Source of the DNA: Gracilaria domingensis | Taxonomy: Eukaryota; Rhodophyta; Florideophyceae; Gracilariales; Gracilariaceae | Assembly (NCBI GenBank): GCA_022539475.1 | Contig: VCMS01000113.1 | Location: 67,652-131,651 of the forward strand | Direction of reading: 5' to 3' | Length of the DNA: 64,000 bases | Shown here: one piece after another, positions 1 to 9,972 of the stretch | How the letters are laid out: the number at the start of each line of letters is the position of its first letter | Position numbering within the stretch: position 1 is the stretch's first letter | The notes under the pieces: generated by a model | What the model was told of the DNA's origin: nothing | Databases searched by the model: none | Seen by the model: only the letters and a program-made list of their open reading frames with translations | Translations under genes and position numbers: made by a program

Positions 1-2411
1 TTGATCTTGTACAGCCTTTAACATTAAGGGCTCCATCCTCTACATGTTCACCTTGTGGTGCCTTTTCTTGTGATCCTGTGTTACTTCCGAAATCGTTCAT
101 GTCCATTTCCTTGAACTCCATATCCCCTTCCTCGCATTCACCAACGAAGCAATCGCTAATAGACCCCAATCTTCGGCTCACACTGTCAATAAAAAATTGT
201 TCTTTCACAGTGAGGTAAAGTCTTCCGTTCGACGGCATTCGATATCCAAATGTAGCCTCTCTCATGTCATTACCAAGAACCTTAGTCCAATCTTCCGTTG
301 TCGTTCCAAAATTATGAAACTGGCTGGAATTGGTCCTCAAGACACGTTGCCTAACATCCCCCAGAACATTCTTTAAACACAGAGGTAGCAGTTCGGCAAA
401 CTTCTTTGTAAACAGTTTCTGTCTCTGGCCCCCCTTGACACATCCGTACTTAGAAAGCTCACAACCGTCAACACCCAAGCGTCCAAACGTGCGAGCAACA
501 GTATTGTGCCATCTAAAAAGGTGCCCGTATCCTTGTCTTCCACATCATACCCAATAAACTCCTTCAGCACTTGTACCCCGACACGGTTTCGGAAGAACAA
601 GTCTTGATCTTCCGTCGGCATATCCTCGACATTGTCCGCATTGGACTACTTTAGACGAACAAATGGGGCTTTTCTCCACCATGAAGTGTTCGGTACACCA
701 TTTTCGTCAAGACGCAGTATGTTCTCCCGCGCTTCCTTCAACTGCATTGTGAGTTCGTCAGCATTCTCTTCTACCAGCTTTGTTCTTCTCCAAATCAGAT
801 CGTACCTCAGGAGCAGAAATAGTTTATCCCTCGTATTTCTCTTACGAACGCCCACGACGTCACTCATGGTCTGCCGCATTCTCTGCCTAAGGCACATATC
901 TGCACAAAGTTCCAGTATACACCTGTCGGTAAGAGATGCTTTTCTAATACCTTCCCAGCTCAACTCCTTCAACTCGCTTTCAACCGTTTTCTTCAGCAAA
1001 CCATCTGGCCCCCGCTCTACCGACGGTGTGAACATGCCAAAACTGCCCAAGAGCTCCACGGGGTTTTTAGGAACCATGTATGAACCACCTTCCTCCCGCT
1101 CAATAAGCCCTTCCCCACTCTCAGTTGCGTCTTCCACCTTCTCGGCACGGTTACCCCAATTTCGGGTGAGCGACTCACCTTTGAGCCATAGCTCACTTGT
1201 TTCTCTCCTTGCCCACGTCAGCATGTTGTGATACACTGCTCGAGCAACCCCTCGAAACTCGTCGCACACCTCAATTTTATGCTTCTTTCGACCTGTCTGC
1301 CCAGGTTCACCAGCACGTGTACTCCTATCTCCCTCCTGTTTCAGTGCCCCTCTTAGCCCTTCAATGACTAGATCCTTCTCTTCAAGCCTCTTTTTCAAAG
1401 CCGTACTCTGCTCTTGGGCGACCTTCACTAGAATTCCCCGAACCATCAAGTCCTCTTGTAGCGTCTTAACCTTTTATTTCAAGCAATTCAGTTCATTTAA
1501 AAGATCACGTCTGTTCATAGAGGTTGATTTCACACCAGTGTGGATATCTTCCGGTATTTCCCTAGCCTCTTCGGCGACAGGCTCCGGTAATGCCGCAGGA
1601 TTCGGTGTTATTTCGTTATCGGAACTATCCTCATGTGCCATAGACTTAGACACGAGAGGCTGCAGGCGTTCTGTGTCCACCCTTGGCACGGCTCCGAGCT
1701 CCAACTCCCGTGTCTGTCCTCCTCCATGGCATGGTATATCAGATGAATTGGGCCTCGTACGAGCTGCAACGGCCCCCGTTCTGGAAAGAGGGGAAGGTCG
1801 AGGAGTAACTCGTCTTTCAGTTATCTCTCGATTTCTTATTGTCTTTCTCCCTTGTCCGGACCCATTGCGAGGCATGATACGATTCATAGCGGCCCCAGTT
1901 CTAGAAGACAGGGATGGACGTGACGATCTTAATATACTAGGGCTCTCACGACTTCTCGTCATTGTCCCTTGTTGTCCAGATCCACTGGGCGGCGTAACCC
2001 GCGCCCCAGTAGCTCCGGTCTTCGATATCGGCCGGGGACATGAAGGTTTTGGTGTCATACGAACCTCCTCGGTTCTAGTTGTCATGCCCTCCTGTTCTGA
2101 CCCGCTGGGCCGAGTTACCTCATCTTGTTGAGGAGCAGATACAGATGCACGATTTGCATTATCGGCAGTTGACGGCACGACATCGTTCGCTGATCCACGA
2201 ATTCTTGACGCAATCCCGGAAGACGCTCCGCTGCGAGATGGGCGAGAGAGTCCTGTAGAAGGACGCCCACTGACTCTCTCCTTCGTCGAGGACGACTTCC
2301 GTTTAGGAAGTGCGGTGCTTGTAGCCTGATTCGTATATCCGATGCTCTTCTCTTCTTCTGTCCACTCTTGTTCCGCTGCGTACTATTTCGCTTTCTCGGC
2401 GTTATACCCAT
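1..2411 (-). pseudogene. Broken gene for disordered, coiled-coil protein of unknown function (runs off window start)
   Basis: I do not recognise the family. The most natural start is ATG at 2411 (MGITPRKRN). The N-terminal ~300 residues are rich in Ser, Arg, Pro and Gly and look disordered. A coiled-coil segment (KKRLEEKDLVIEGLRG) follows, then a helical region. Coding is continuous but broken. There is a frameshift near 2310, an in-frame TAA at 1474-1476, an in-frame TAG at 643-645, a frameshift at the A5 run 514-518 and another near 90. Segments 1474-2178, 646-1449 and 373-621 lie in exactly the same frame, and both stops can be C-to-T changes of Gln codons. It follows the SET and methyltransferase genes on the same strand, so it may belong to the same mobile unit. 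The alternative to a true pseudogene is a mixture of real nonsense mutations and uncorrected homopolymer errors. Confidence 0.55.
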
Positions 2412-2657
2412 GTTGTGGAGATAAACAGGGTAATGAAACGAAATTGTTGGGGAGGGGGGAGGGGGTAGGGGGGGTGCATGGTTCAGATATTCCGGGAGAC
2501 TCCGCAGTTCCTGCTTTTTAGGAATTTGAGGTGCCCAATGGGTCGCAAATATCGCCGTTACAGATGAAGAGCTCCAGTGTACATGTACAACAACGCGTAT
2601 TGCAGGCAGCTGCAACACTCACAAGCATATTTACTTTCTATTCGGTACTGAACTCAT

Positions 2658-3416
2658 CTATTGCTCCAATGTCAGAGCCCAGTCCCAGGCGTACTGCTCT
2701 CCGTAGTCGAAATACAACTCTTCGCCCCTCTCAATATCTCTTATGCTCTACAACGAAGTAGAGCATAGTTAGAAAGGTCTGATTGAACTGTATCACGGAC
2801 TTCGCTTCCACCACCTGCACATTGGCACTTCGAGTCCTGTTTGACCGGGGCTCCGATAAATCGGGATCCCCGGCATGTATCCGGCGTCGTTAATGTAGCC
2901 CCCGATACAAAAAGGCGCCGGGACAATGTAGACTTCGCTCTCCTTTCTATCCTGAGCCTGTCCTGGTCTGTTCCTCAGGTGCAGAAACTCCATACCAGTC
3001 ACAGTGACCATCATAGAAAACAACTTGTACCGCACTGGAGTTGCTCCGAGACAGCCACTTCCATACGATAAGTGTCTTTCCTTCCGGTTCGTCAGATCCG
3101 TGTATACCAAAGTTCCATAGAAATGACAGATAGTTTCCCCAGCCAATATCTTATGTTCCGTGAACACCCCCATACCAGCACGGGGATGTCGAATCTTAGA
3201 AGATGCTATATGTAAGCGATAGCGATTGGCTTCAACAGTCAACAGCATATGCATATCCATTAGATTCAGAGCTCCTCGGTACTTCTCCTCCCAAAGATCT
3301 ACAGTACGCTGTCCACACTTCTCGACAAAGTCCCAGTCCTTCCAGTATCTTCCTAGGAACTGAGTAATATGTCCAGGCATCACTTGGTACTGGGGTAACC
3401 AAATGGAGCCTTCCAT
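2658..3416 (-). pseudogene. SET-domain protein (histone-methyltransferase-like), frameshifted
   Basis: SET domains transfer methyl groups from S-adenosylmethionine to lysines, usually on histones. From ATG 3416 the order is: an N-terminal stretch, the GxG-type motif (AGMGVFTEHKILAGETICHF), a divergent YINDAGY in place of the usual NHS motif, a later ANVQVVEAKS strand, and the closing motif GEELYFDYGEQY before a TAG at 2658-2660. The last parts lie in other frames: one shift at the GGGG run near 2868, one near 2780 and one near 2735. The domain appears complete at about 250 residues if these shifts are errors. It starts 69 nt after the methyltransferase stop on the same strand. Pairing with a DNA methyltransferase suggests a chromatin-modifying module, which is inference. 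Confidence 0.7.
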
Positions 3417-3484
3417 TCAACCGACCTCGGTCCCGATGTGGAACCCGTTCATAAGTCGTTGAAGCCGCATCCACCACCTCCTGT

Positions 3485-5744
3485 TCAACCAGGATTCATT
3501 CTTCCCCCCCGAATAACTTCGGCCATAAGAGTCGTTAGATGGTGCTTCGCATGGCTGAAACATGGCCTATTCTTCTCGCACCCCAAGAACTTCCTATGCT
3601 TTGTCAGCGATAGGCACGCCATACCCGTAGAAAAAGTTCCCGCGAACATGTCCATGACAAGATCACCCGGTCTTGTGAAGCGACATATCAACTCCTTCAT
3701 CAACTCCCTCGACTTCTGCTCCGGTCTTATGTACTGCCCACCTGGTACTGAACTACCTGGCTCATGTACCTTCCATGTCAACCACTCCCCCGCTCTCGGT
3801 TTTGGCACCCGGTCAATTACATTCCTGTTAGCCGGGAAAGTAGAAGGAATGAAATTGTTCTCCTCAAATGGAGTAAGACTGGCTTCCTCCGATGGTCGCA
3901 ATCCACGCTTCACCCCATGAACGGCGTACTCCGTTACGGGCTGTATCCCAAACTTCCGTGGATTCCCTCCAACATTACTGCGATCCCGGATGAACACCAG
4001 TGGATTCGCATCCACTTTAAACGAAGGCATGAGTTCTGGTTTACCTTCGCTTCCAGCTTCATCTTTCGTACTCGCCGTTTCCGAAAGTATCCTGTGCCAA
4101 ACATGAAACTGTGCCATGGCACAGAATATAATGAAGTGCCCACCTGACCGAAGCGCGGAACTTATTAAGTCAGCCGTACGGATCATGTCTTCCTCACTGA
4201 AGACATCGTGACCACTATTCCGTTTGTTCCTCTTCCTTCGAGTGTTAAAGGGAGGGTCTGTTAGGACAAGCTGTGCCTCACCCCATAAAATCTCACTCTG
4301 ATTCACAAACGTTTCGTGTGTGTGCCTCAGGTCCTTCATGTCACAGTTGTACGCTACAAAGTGTGACTTTCTCATCCCCTTCCACACCTTGTCCATATTC
4401 ATTCGAAGGAGACTGGATATCCCCTTCATGGGCGGCTCAATACCAGTCTTTTGGATGTTGTAACCGGCAACCCGAGATTCATGCTCCGCAAGATTCACCG
4501 GCTTCTCGAACTCGTCGCTATCGGAGCTCACGAGGTTCATATACTCTCGACGAGGTGGGGGTGGGGCAGACTTGGTCGAAGAAGGTTCGGCATTACCGGA
4601 AGTTTTAGGGGTTTTCGTCAGTTCAATATCAGGTTTCGCGTGAATGCCGACATGGAACCCTGCCGCATGACGCATATCCTGTATCGGTTTCCATAGCAAC
4701 TCCGAAAACTTCTGAAATCGAGCAGGCAACTCACCGGAGTCAGAACCAGATACGGTATCCATCCGTATCTCCGAAAACTCTATCCAGTTCCTCATCTGAT
4801 CAGCCCGTAAGCTATAGAGGCTATCGTGGGTGCATATGGTTTCGAGGTCTGTCAAAAATTCCTTAGCCAGTATTCGCAGGTTTGTATCGCATTCATCACT
4901 CAAGGTCTCCACCGATCCACTAGTACTGCTCTGTGGCACATCCTTTGTGTTGAATCGAGTACTCTGGCTCGGCGGGGCATAACCAGACTCCCGTGTCTCT
5001 AGCGCTGTATACTTCAACGTCTGCATATTCATGTAAATGTATGGTTTCACCATGTGCTGAACGTTCGTGTATCCAAGATGAGCCGCAAAACAACTCCATG
5101 CCCATACGACCTCACTGATAGCGAATCCCAGTCGATCACAGTTGTCTTTGGAGAACGACGTAAAAGTGGGTATGTACACAGATGGTGCATGGTTCACTTT
5201 TCGTTTCTTTTTCGGTTGTTTCTTCTTCATCATTCGGATGTTGTCGTTCTCTCCCATTATGTGGCCGAGGTATGATAAGTATATAACGACCTCAAATGGG
5301 TTCACAGCTGTTGGTGGGATGAACACTGTCGTCTTCAGAACCTGCTTTCTCCTGGTCATGAAATAACCAACCAGGCATCGCACCGGTAGGTATATACCCA
5401 TATCCATAGAGAGAAGGAAAAAATCGCGCAGTCTCTGGTCCTCATCCCCGTCCTTCTTGTCAAGAAGCTTCGTTACAAGATATCGTGTTCCACAGGTTTG
5501 TTATTCACAACACTCTTTCGCAGCTGTTGCAGTGTCAAGTTCTGCAGGTTCTTGGAGTTAGTGGCCTCCTCAAACATCTTCCTTGCCTCCGGAATATCCT
5601 TATAGTTCTCGGCGCAGAACTCTATTAACCCTCTAAACCCCACGTCCCGTGGCCGATCAGGCCTCCATCGCTGTTTGCCAAAGCATCGCGAAGAACCAAG
5701 AAAAGTCTGACATATGCATGGAACGCCGGAGGCGGAGCACTCAT
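3485..5744 (-). CDS. Beta-class DNA N4/N6 methyltransferase (adenine- or cytosine-N4-specific)
   Basis: The 640-residue ORF ending at 3485 carries amino-methyltransferase motif IV, TDPPFNTRR (about residues 383-391), and the SAM-binding motif I near the C-terminus, GDLVMDMFAGTFSTG (about 581-595), preceded by EQKSRELMKELI. The order IV, target-recognition region, I is that of the beta class. A basic, NLS-like KKKQPKKKRK lies at about 61-70. Coding similarity extends upstream of the first ATG of that ORF. An ATG at 5744 (MSAPPPAFHAYVRL) opens a reading that joins after shifts near 5652 and 5495, so the true gene probably starts there. ATTTAAAGG about 75 nt upstream, at 5814-5823, could be a TATA element. 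The family is bacterial in origin and scattered in eukaryotes and their mobile elements. Whether this copy is host or transposon cargo is unclear; the TIR-like palindrome upstream favours cargo. Confidence 0.75.
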
Positions 5745-6092
5745 GTCGATAGGATGTATCTCCTCTCCAACATCGGTGGAATCCATCGCTTCAGCGCAAA
5801 CAACGGATGCGAGCCTTTAAATGGCGACTTACGCTGGGCACCCCCGCTTTCGGCAGCTCCTCCCAGCGCACTGCCAGTCTCGTCCGTGTCCGTGTCCGCT
5901 CGGAGCGATAGCGTCGCGTGTCGGCCACGTCGCGATTCGGAGCTATTGCAACGGTCCCGTATTGTGCTAAAAGTCGCGGATCAAGTGGGTATGACGCGCT
6001 AGTTTTCTCTAGTTTGATATATGTGCACGGCGTGTGCAGCGAAATCACTGCCGGAAGTGCAGGGAGGAGTGTTTTGGGAGGTCTCCGGAGGG
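5745..6092. other. Promoter-side spacer of the methyltransferase gene
   Basis: No credible coding sequence. It holds the ATTTAAAGG candidate TATA element (minus strand, 5814-5823) and leads directly into the palindrome. Confidence 0.5.
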
Positions 6093-6294
6093 TATCAAAA
6101 ATCGTCCAAAACGTGCCCGCGGTCGGGGGGGGGTCGGTCGTGTTAGGGTAGCTACCCTACCCTAACACGACCGACACCCCCCCCGCCCGCGGGCACGTTT
6201 TGGGCGATTTTTTGAAAAATGTGCGATTTTATGCCCGCAGGCGCGGGGGTCCGGTCGTGTTAGGGTAGCTACCCTAACACGGCCGACCCCCCCC
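6093..6294. repeat. Nested palindrome / MITE-like unit with TACCCTAACACGACCG termini
   Basis: A perfect 16 bp inverted repeat, TACCCTAACACGACCG at 6158-6173 and its complement at 6252-6267, bounds a 110 bp unit. The sequence left of it (6093-6150) is an inverted copy of the unit's left part, including the subterminal AACGTGCCCGC block. A further inverted copy starts at 6270 and runs into the N gap. Successive copies meet at GC inside TAGGGTAGCTACCCTA. The hexamer TTAGGG occurs only once per arm, so this is not a telomere tract. The arms look like terminal inverted repeats of a DNA transposon family, with the methyltransferase/SET cluster possibly inside one copy. Confidence 0.65.
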
Positions 6295-6979
6295 GNNNNN
6301 NNNNNNNNNNNNNNNNNNNNNNNNNNNNNNNNNNNNNNNNNNNNNNNNNNNNNNNNNNNNNNNNNNNNNNNNNNNNNNNNNNNNNNNNNNNNNNNNNNNN
6401 NNNNNNNNNNNNNNNNNNNNNNNNNNNNNNNNNNNNNNNNNNNNNNNNNNNNNNNNNNNNNNNNNNNNNNNNNNNNNNNNNNNNNNNNNNNNNNNNNNNN
6501 NNNNNNNNNNNNNNNNNNNNNNNNNNNNNNNNNNNNNNNNNNNNNNNNNNNNNNNNNNNNNNNNNNNNNNNNNNNNNNNNNNNNNNNNNNNNNNNNNNNN
6601 NNNNNNNNNNNNNNNNNNNNNNNNNNNNNNNNNNNNNNNNNNNNNNNNNNNNNNNNNNNNNNNNNNNNNNNNNNNNNNNNNNNNNNNNNNNNNNNNNNNN
6701 NNNNNNNNNNNNNNNNNNNNNNNNNNNNNNNNNNNNNNNNNNNNNNNNNNNNNNNNNNNNNNNNNNNNNNNNNNNNNNNNNNNNNNNNNNNNNNNNNNNN
6801 NNNNNNNNNNNNNNNNNNNNNNNNNNNNNNNNNNNNNNNNNNNNNNNNNNNNNNNNNNNNNNNNNNNNNNNNNNNNNNNNNNNNNNNNNNNNNNNNNNNN
6901 NNNNNNNNNNNNNNNNNNNNNNNNNNNNNNNNNNNNNNNNNNNNNNNNNNNNNNNNNNNNNNNNNNNNNNNNNNNNNNN
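6295..6979. other. Assembly gap (N run)
   Basis: About 685 unknown bases. It begins inside a strong palindrome, a likely cause of assembly failure, and may hide the 3' LTR of element 1. The long N-filled ORFs crossing it are meaningless. Confidence 0.99.
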
Positions 6980-7304
6980 GGAGGGGTAACTTTTCCGCAC
7001 AAGCGGCTGTAGCGATAAAACTTCTTAATCTTCCTTCCAGTGTCCTGGCTTCTTCTCCTTCTTCTTAGGCTTCTTTCTTCTTTATCTTCTTCTCCACTGT
7101 AAGTGGCTTCCGCATTTCGCGGCATGTTTGTTCAGCAAAAAGTTGTCCGCTTAGAGCGGCCTGGTCCGCCTGAGGCGGCTGAGTGATATGAAGTTAACTT
7201 AGTTACACCCGCTTGACGCGGCATATTCTTGCGTAATGCAATACTGTCCGCATGAGGCGGCATATTCCGTCCGAGACGGCTGCGCTCAATAGGAACGTGG
7301 GTGG
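6980..7304 (-). repeat. 3' region of element 1: purine tract and array of TCCGC-N4-GCGG mini-palindromes
   Basis: Read on the element's strand, this lies after the chromodomain stop. It holds a purine-rich run (GAAGAAGGAGAAGAAG type, about 7035-7095) that could serve as polypurine tract. It also holds seven short palindromes of the form TCCGY-N4-RCGGC at about 6993, 7108, 7148, 7169, 7208, 7248 and 7267. No LTR end (TGTAGAGC) is visible before the gap. Confidence 0.5.
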
Positions 7305-8928
7305 TCAACCCACTTGGGCCTTGTCCAGCGTAGCCGGTATCGGTGTCCGTGTGCGACGGTGGTACTGCAAGACCTTCGAGCGAGGCAAGTGCTCAATGGG
7401 CTCGTGCGTATCCTTTGAGGAGGCGTAGCCGTACCAACGGACTCGATACAGTAGTTCCCCGTCAGGGGCGTAGCCGTGACTTACCAGACGGTCAATGACA
7501 TATTCCTCATCGAGAACACTCCGCTCTGTATGCGGCTTGCTTGAAGAATCCTCTTTCGAGGCGTAGTCGTCGCTTCTCCCGTCGTGGGCATCGTCGTTCG
7601 TGATCGGCTTCCGTCCTGACGGCAGTACATCCTGTACGCCAGGCGTTGGTCTCCGTGACCATGGTACTTTCCTGACCACCATGCTTCCAGATTCCTGGTT
7701 CTTCTCCCCATGCTGCTGGGCTGTGACCGTGCTTCGGTCTTCTCGAATAGCGAGCTTCCGGCGTTCCGGCACAATCTCCCGTTGCGACGGTGAACGGTCC
7801 ACAGAGCGGTGAGCCAGCGAGTGGTGTTCTGGCACGTGCCGTGGCGGCGGTTCGCCGCTCGCTGCGGTTTGCGACACCTGCGCCTTTGCATGGCTGTCAA
7901 GGGCCGATTCAAATTCGGAATTTTTTGAACCGTTTTTAGGCGGCGCCAGGTCTGTGGCTGGCACGTGCCCGGCTTGCGCACTGTAATCCTCGGTTGGAGG
8001 CGGATCTCCCACGGAGCTCGACACTTGGCGCGACGTGCACGCGTCGTCAGTGCTTGAGTGCTGCCCACTTGCTGTGGCTTGACTGTTCGCCACTCTGGTG
8101 GTTGGTTCCGTCTTTTTGACGGCTTTGGCACTCGGTGCTGCACTAAAATCTCCCGAAGTCGGGTCTGCCGTAACAGCACGGTTTTTTCGAACTAACTCTT
8201 CTTTCTCCGGACTTCCGGCTTTGCGATTCACCATAGTGGTGCCTTCCACCTCAGCCTTCCGTGTAACGGCGCGTCCTCCTCTTCCGGTCTTCCGGCTGCA
8301 ATCGTCACCGAGGTGGCGTCCTTCTCAGAAGGCCTCCGCGAAACTGTGCGATCCCTCCGGCTTTCCGGCTGCAAATCACGTATCACATCGGTACTGTGTT
8401 CCCGTTCTTGGGCCTGCAAACGTAACTCCGTTCGCGACGGTGGTGGTGAGCGAGAGTGATCTTCCTCTTCTTGAGGCTTCCGCGGTAGCTGCGCGTCGTT
8501 CTCTTCTTTCCGGCTCTCCGGCTGTGTGTCGCGCGTTGACGTGCATTCATCACGACTTGCGTGCGATACAGAGGCCTGCGAAGGCGACTCCGTCGACGAC
8601 GGCGACAACGAAAAAGAACGACCTGCCTCCTCCCCTCCTCAGTGGGAGTGTCGGGGGTGGCGGCGAGTATCCCCATAGGGGCCCTTATCCGCGTGTGCAC
8701 ATGTGCGGCATTGGAGACCGACCGGTCAGATTCCGGCTTAGCAGGCAAATGAGCAAGTCCGCGATCCGGATGCGGCAACACAGACGGTTGAGTACGAGTA
8801 CCCGCCGCGGCGTCTGTTTCCGTTTCGACGGCTGTTTCCACAGTGGGTGCGGTAGGGGCCGACGATGACGGTAGCGAATCCTGCGAAACAGGCTTTGGCG
8901 CAGGCGTTATGCGATCTAGCGACAAACG
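7305..8928 (-). pseudogene. Element 1 integrase C-terminal tail and chromodomain
   Basis: The final 314-residue ORF (7305-8249) ends in a chromodomain at about residues 248-300 (YVIDRLVSHG...LLYRVRWYGYASS...). This domain is thought to target integration to methylated-histone chromatin. The long Ser/Thr/Pro-rich linker lies in two other frames (8228-8608, 8383-8925), so at least two frameshifts occur. The join to the integrase is interrupted by an in-frame TAG at 8929-8931: both flanking ORFs are in one frame and align with the element 2 protein (SVDRVTRAP versus SLDRITPAP). Confidence 0.8.
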
Positions 8929-9150
8929 CTAGTGCTCTCCCTTGATATCAAGGACAACCGTTGTGTCGGTGACAGCAATAACCCGGAACGGGCCGTCCAC
9001 GATAGGAGAAAGCTTGTGGCGCTTCTCCTTTTCAGGGTTGTAGTACTCCTTCCGTACGAAGGCAAAGCTACCTTCCCTGATCTGAGGGGCATTCTTACGC
9101 ACTCTAGCGTCGAAATTCCGCTTGTATGCGGCCTGGGCCTTAGCGATATG

Positions 9151-9972
9151 CTGCCAACTGTAGGGATAAGTTCTTAGCCAGTCCTTCCAGGCGTCCCTGT
9201 GTAGACGGGCGACGGAACTTATCCAAAGTTGGCTGTGGCTCGATAGCCACCGAAGGTGGACGCGTGATAGCACAAGCTCGACGGCGGATTCGGTCGTGCG
9301 ATGACCTGCGTATGTAGCAATAAGTTCACCGCTCGGTGTACTGTCCATTCGCGACGGGATGCTCGGCAAAAAAAAAAAACAAAATAGAAAACCAATATCA
9401 AATAAAAAATAAAAACCAACAAAACAAAATACCAAAAAAACCCCAACAAAATTACAACCAACGAATACCCAAAAAAACAAACAAGAAAAAAAAAAAGAAA
9501 ACACCAACACAAAAACAAAAACCAAAACATACAAAACACCACCAACAACAAACAACAAAACCGAAACACAACAACAAAACAAAAAGAAAAAAAAACCAAA
9601 AAAAAAAAACAAAAAAATATAAAAACACAAGAAACCCACAAACACAAAGAAAAAAAAAAAAAAACACAAACCACACCAAGAAAAAAAAGAAAAGAAAAAA
9701 AGAAAAACCCACGAATACCAGGAAAAACCGCAACAACACTTAGCGATATGCTGCCCAAACTGTAGGATTAAAGTTCTTAAGCCGTTGCCTTCCAGGCGTC
9801 CCTGTGCTAGACGGGGCGACGGAACTATCAAAGTTGGTGGCTCGATACCACGAAGTGGACGCGTATAGCACAAGCTCGAACGGCGAGATTCGAGTCGTGC
9901 GATGAACCTGCGTATTGTAGGCATAAGTCACCGCATCGGTTACTGATCCATTCGACGGATGCTCGGCAACAA
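9151..9972. other. Likely assembly artefact: duplicated integrase segment around an A/C-only tract
   Basis: 9370-9736 is made almost only of A and C on the plus strand, in irregular A runs unlike any natural satellite. The segments on either side (about 9151-9369 and 9738-9972) are the same integrase region twice, differing mainly by single-base insertions and deletions. This is the signature of a gap filled with a low-quality long read. ORFs crossing it (8929-9924, 9219-9758, 9336-9743) are spurious in that part. Confidence 0.8.

Noticed and set aside
6135-6270. TTAGGG/CCCTAA as a telomeric repeat
   Set aside because: Only one hexamer per palindrome arm; not a tandem array.
6269-7125. Two ORFs of 243 and 283 residues across the gap
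   Set aside because: They consist almost wholly of unknown residues from the N run.
8929-9924. 331-residue ORF with a long Phe/Val-rich 'membrane' segment
   Set aside because: The Phe/Val-rich part is the A/C tract read in reverse; only the ends are real integrase sequence.
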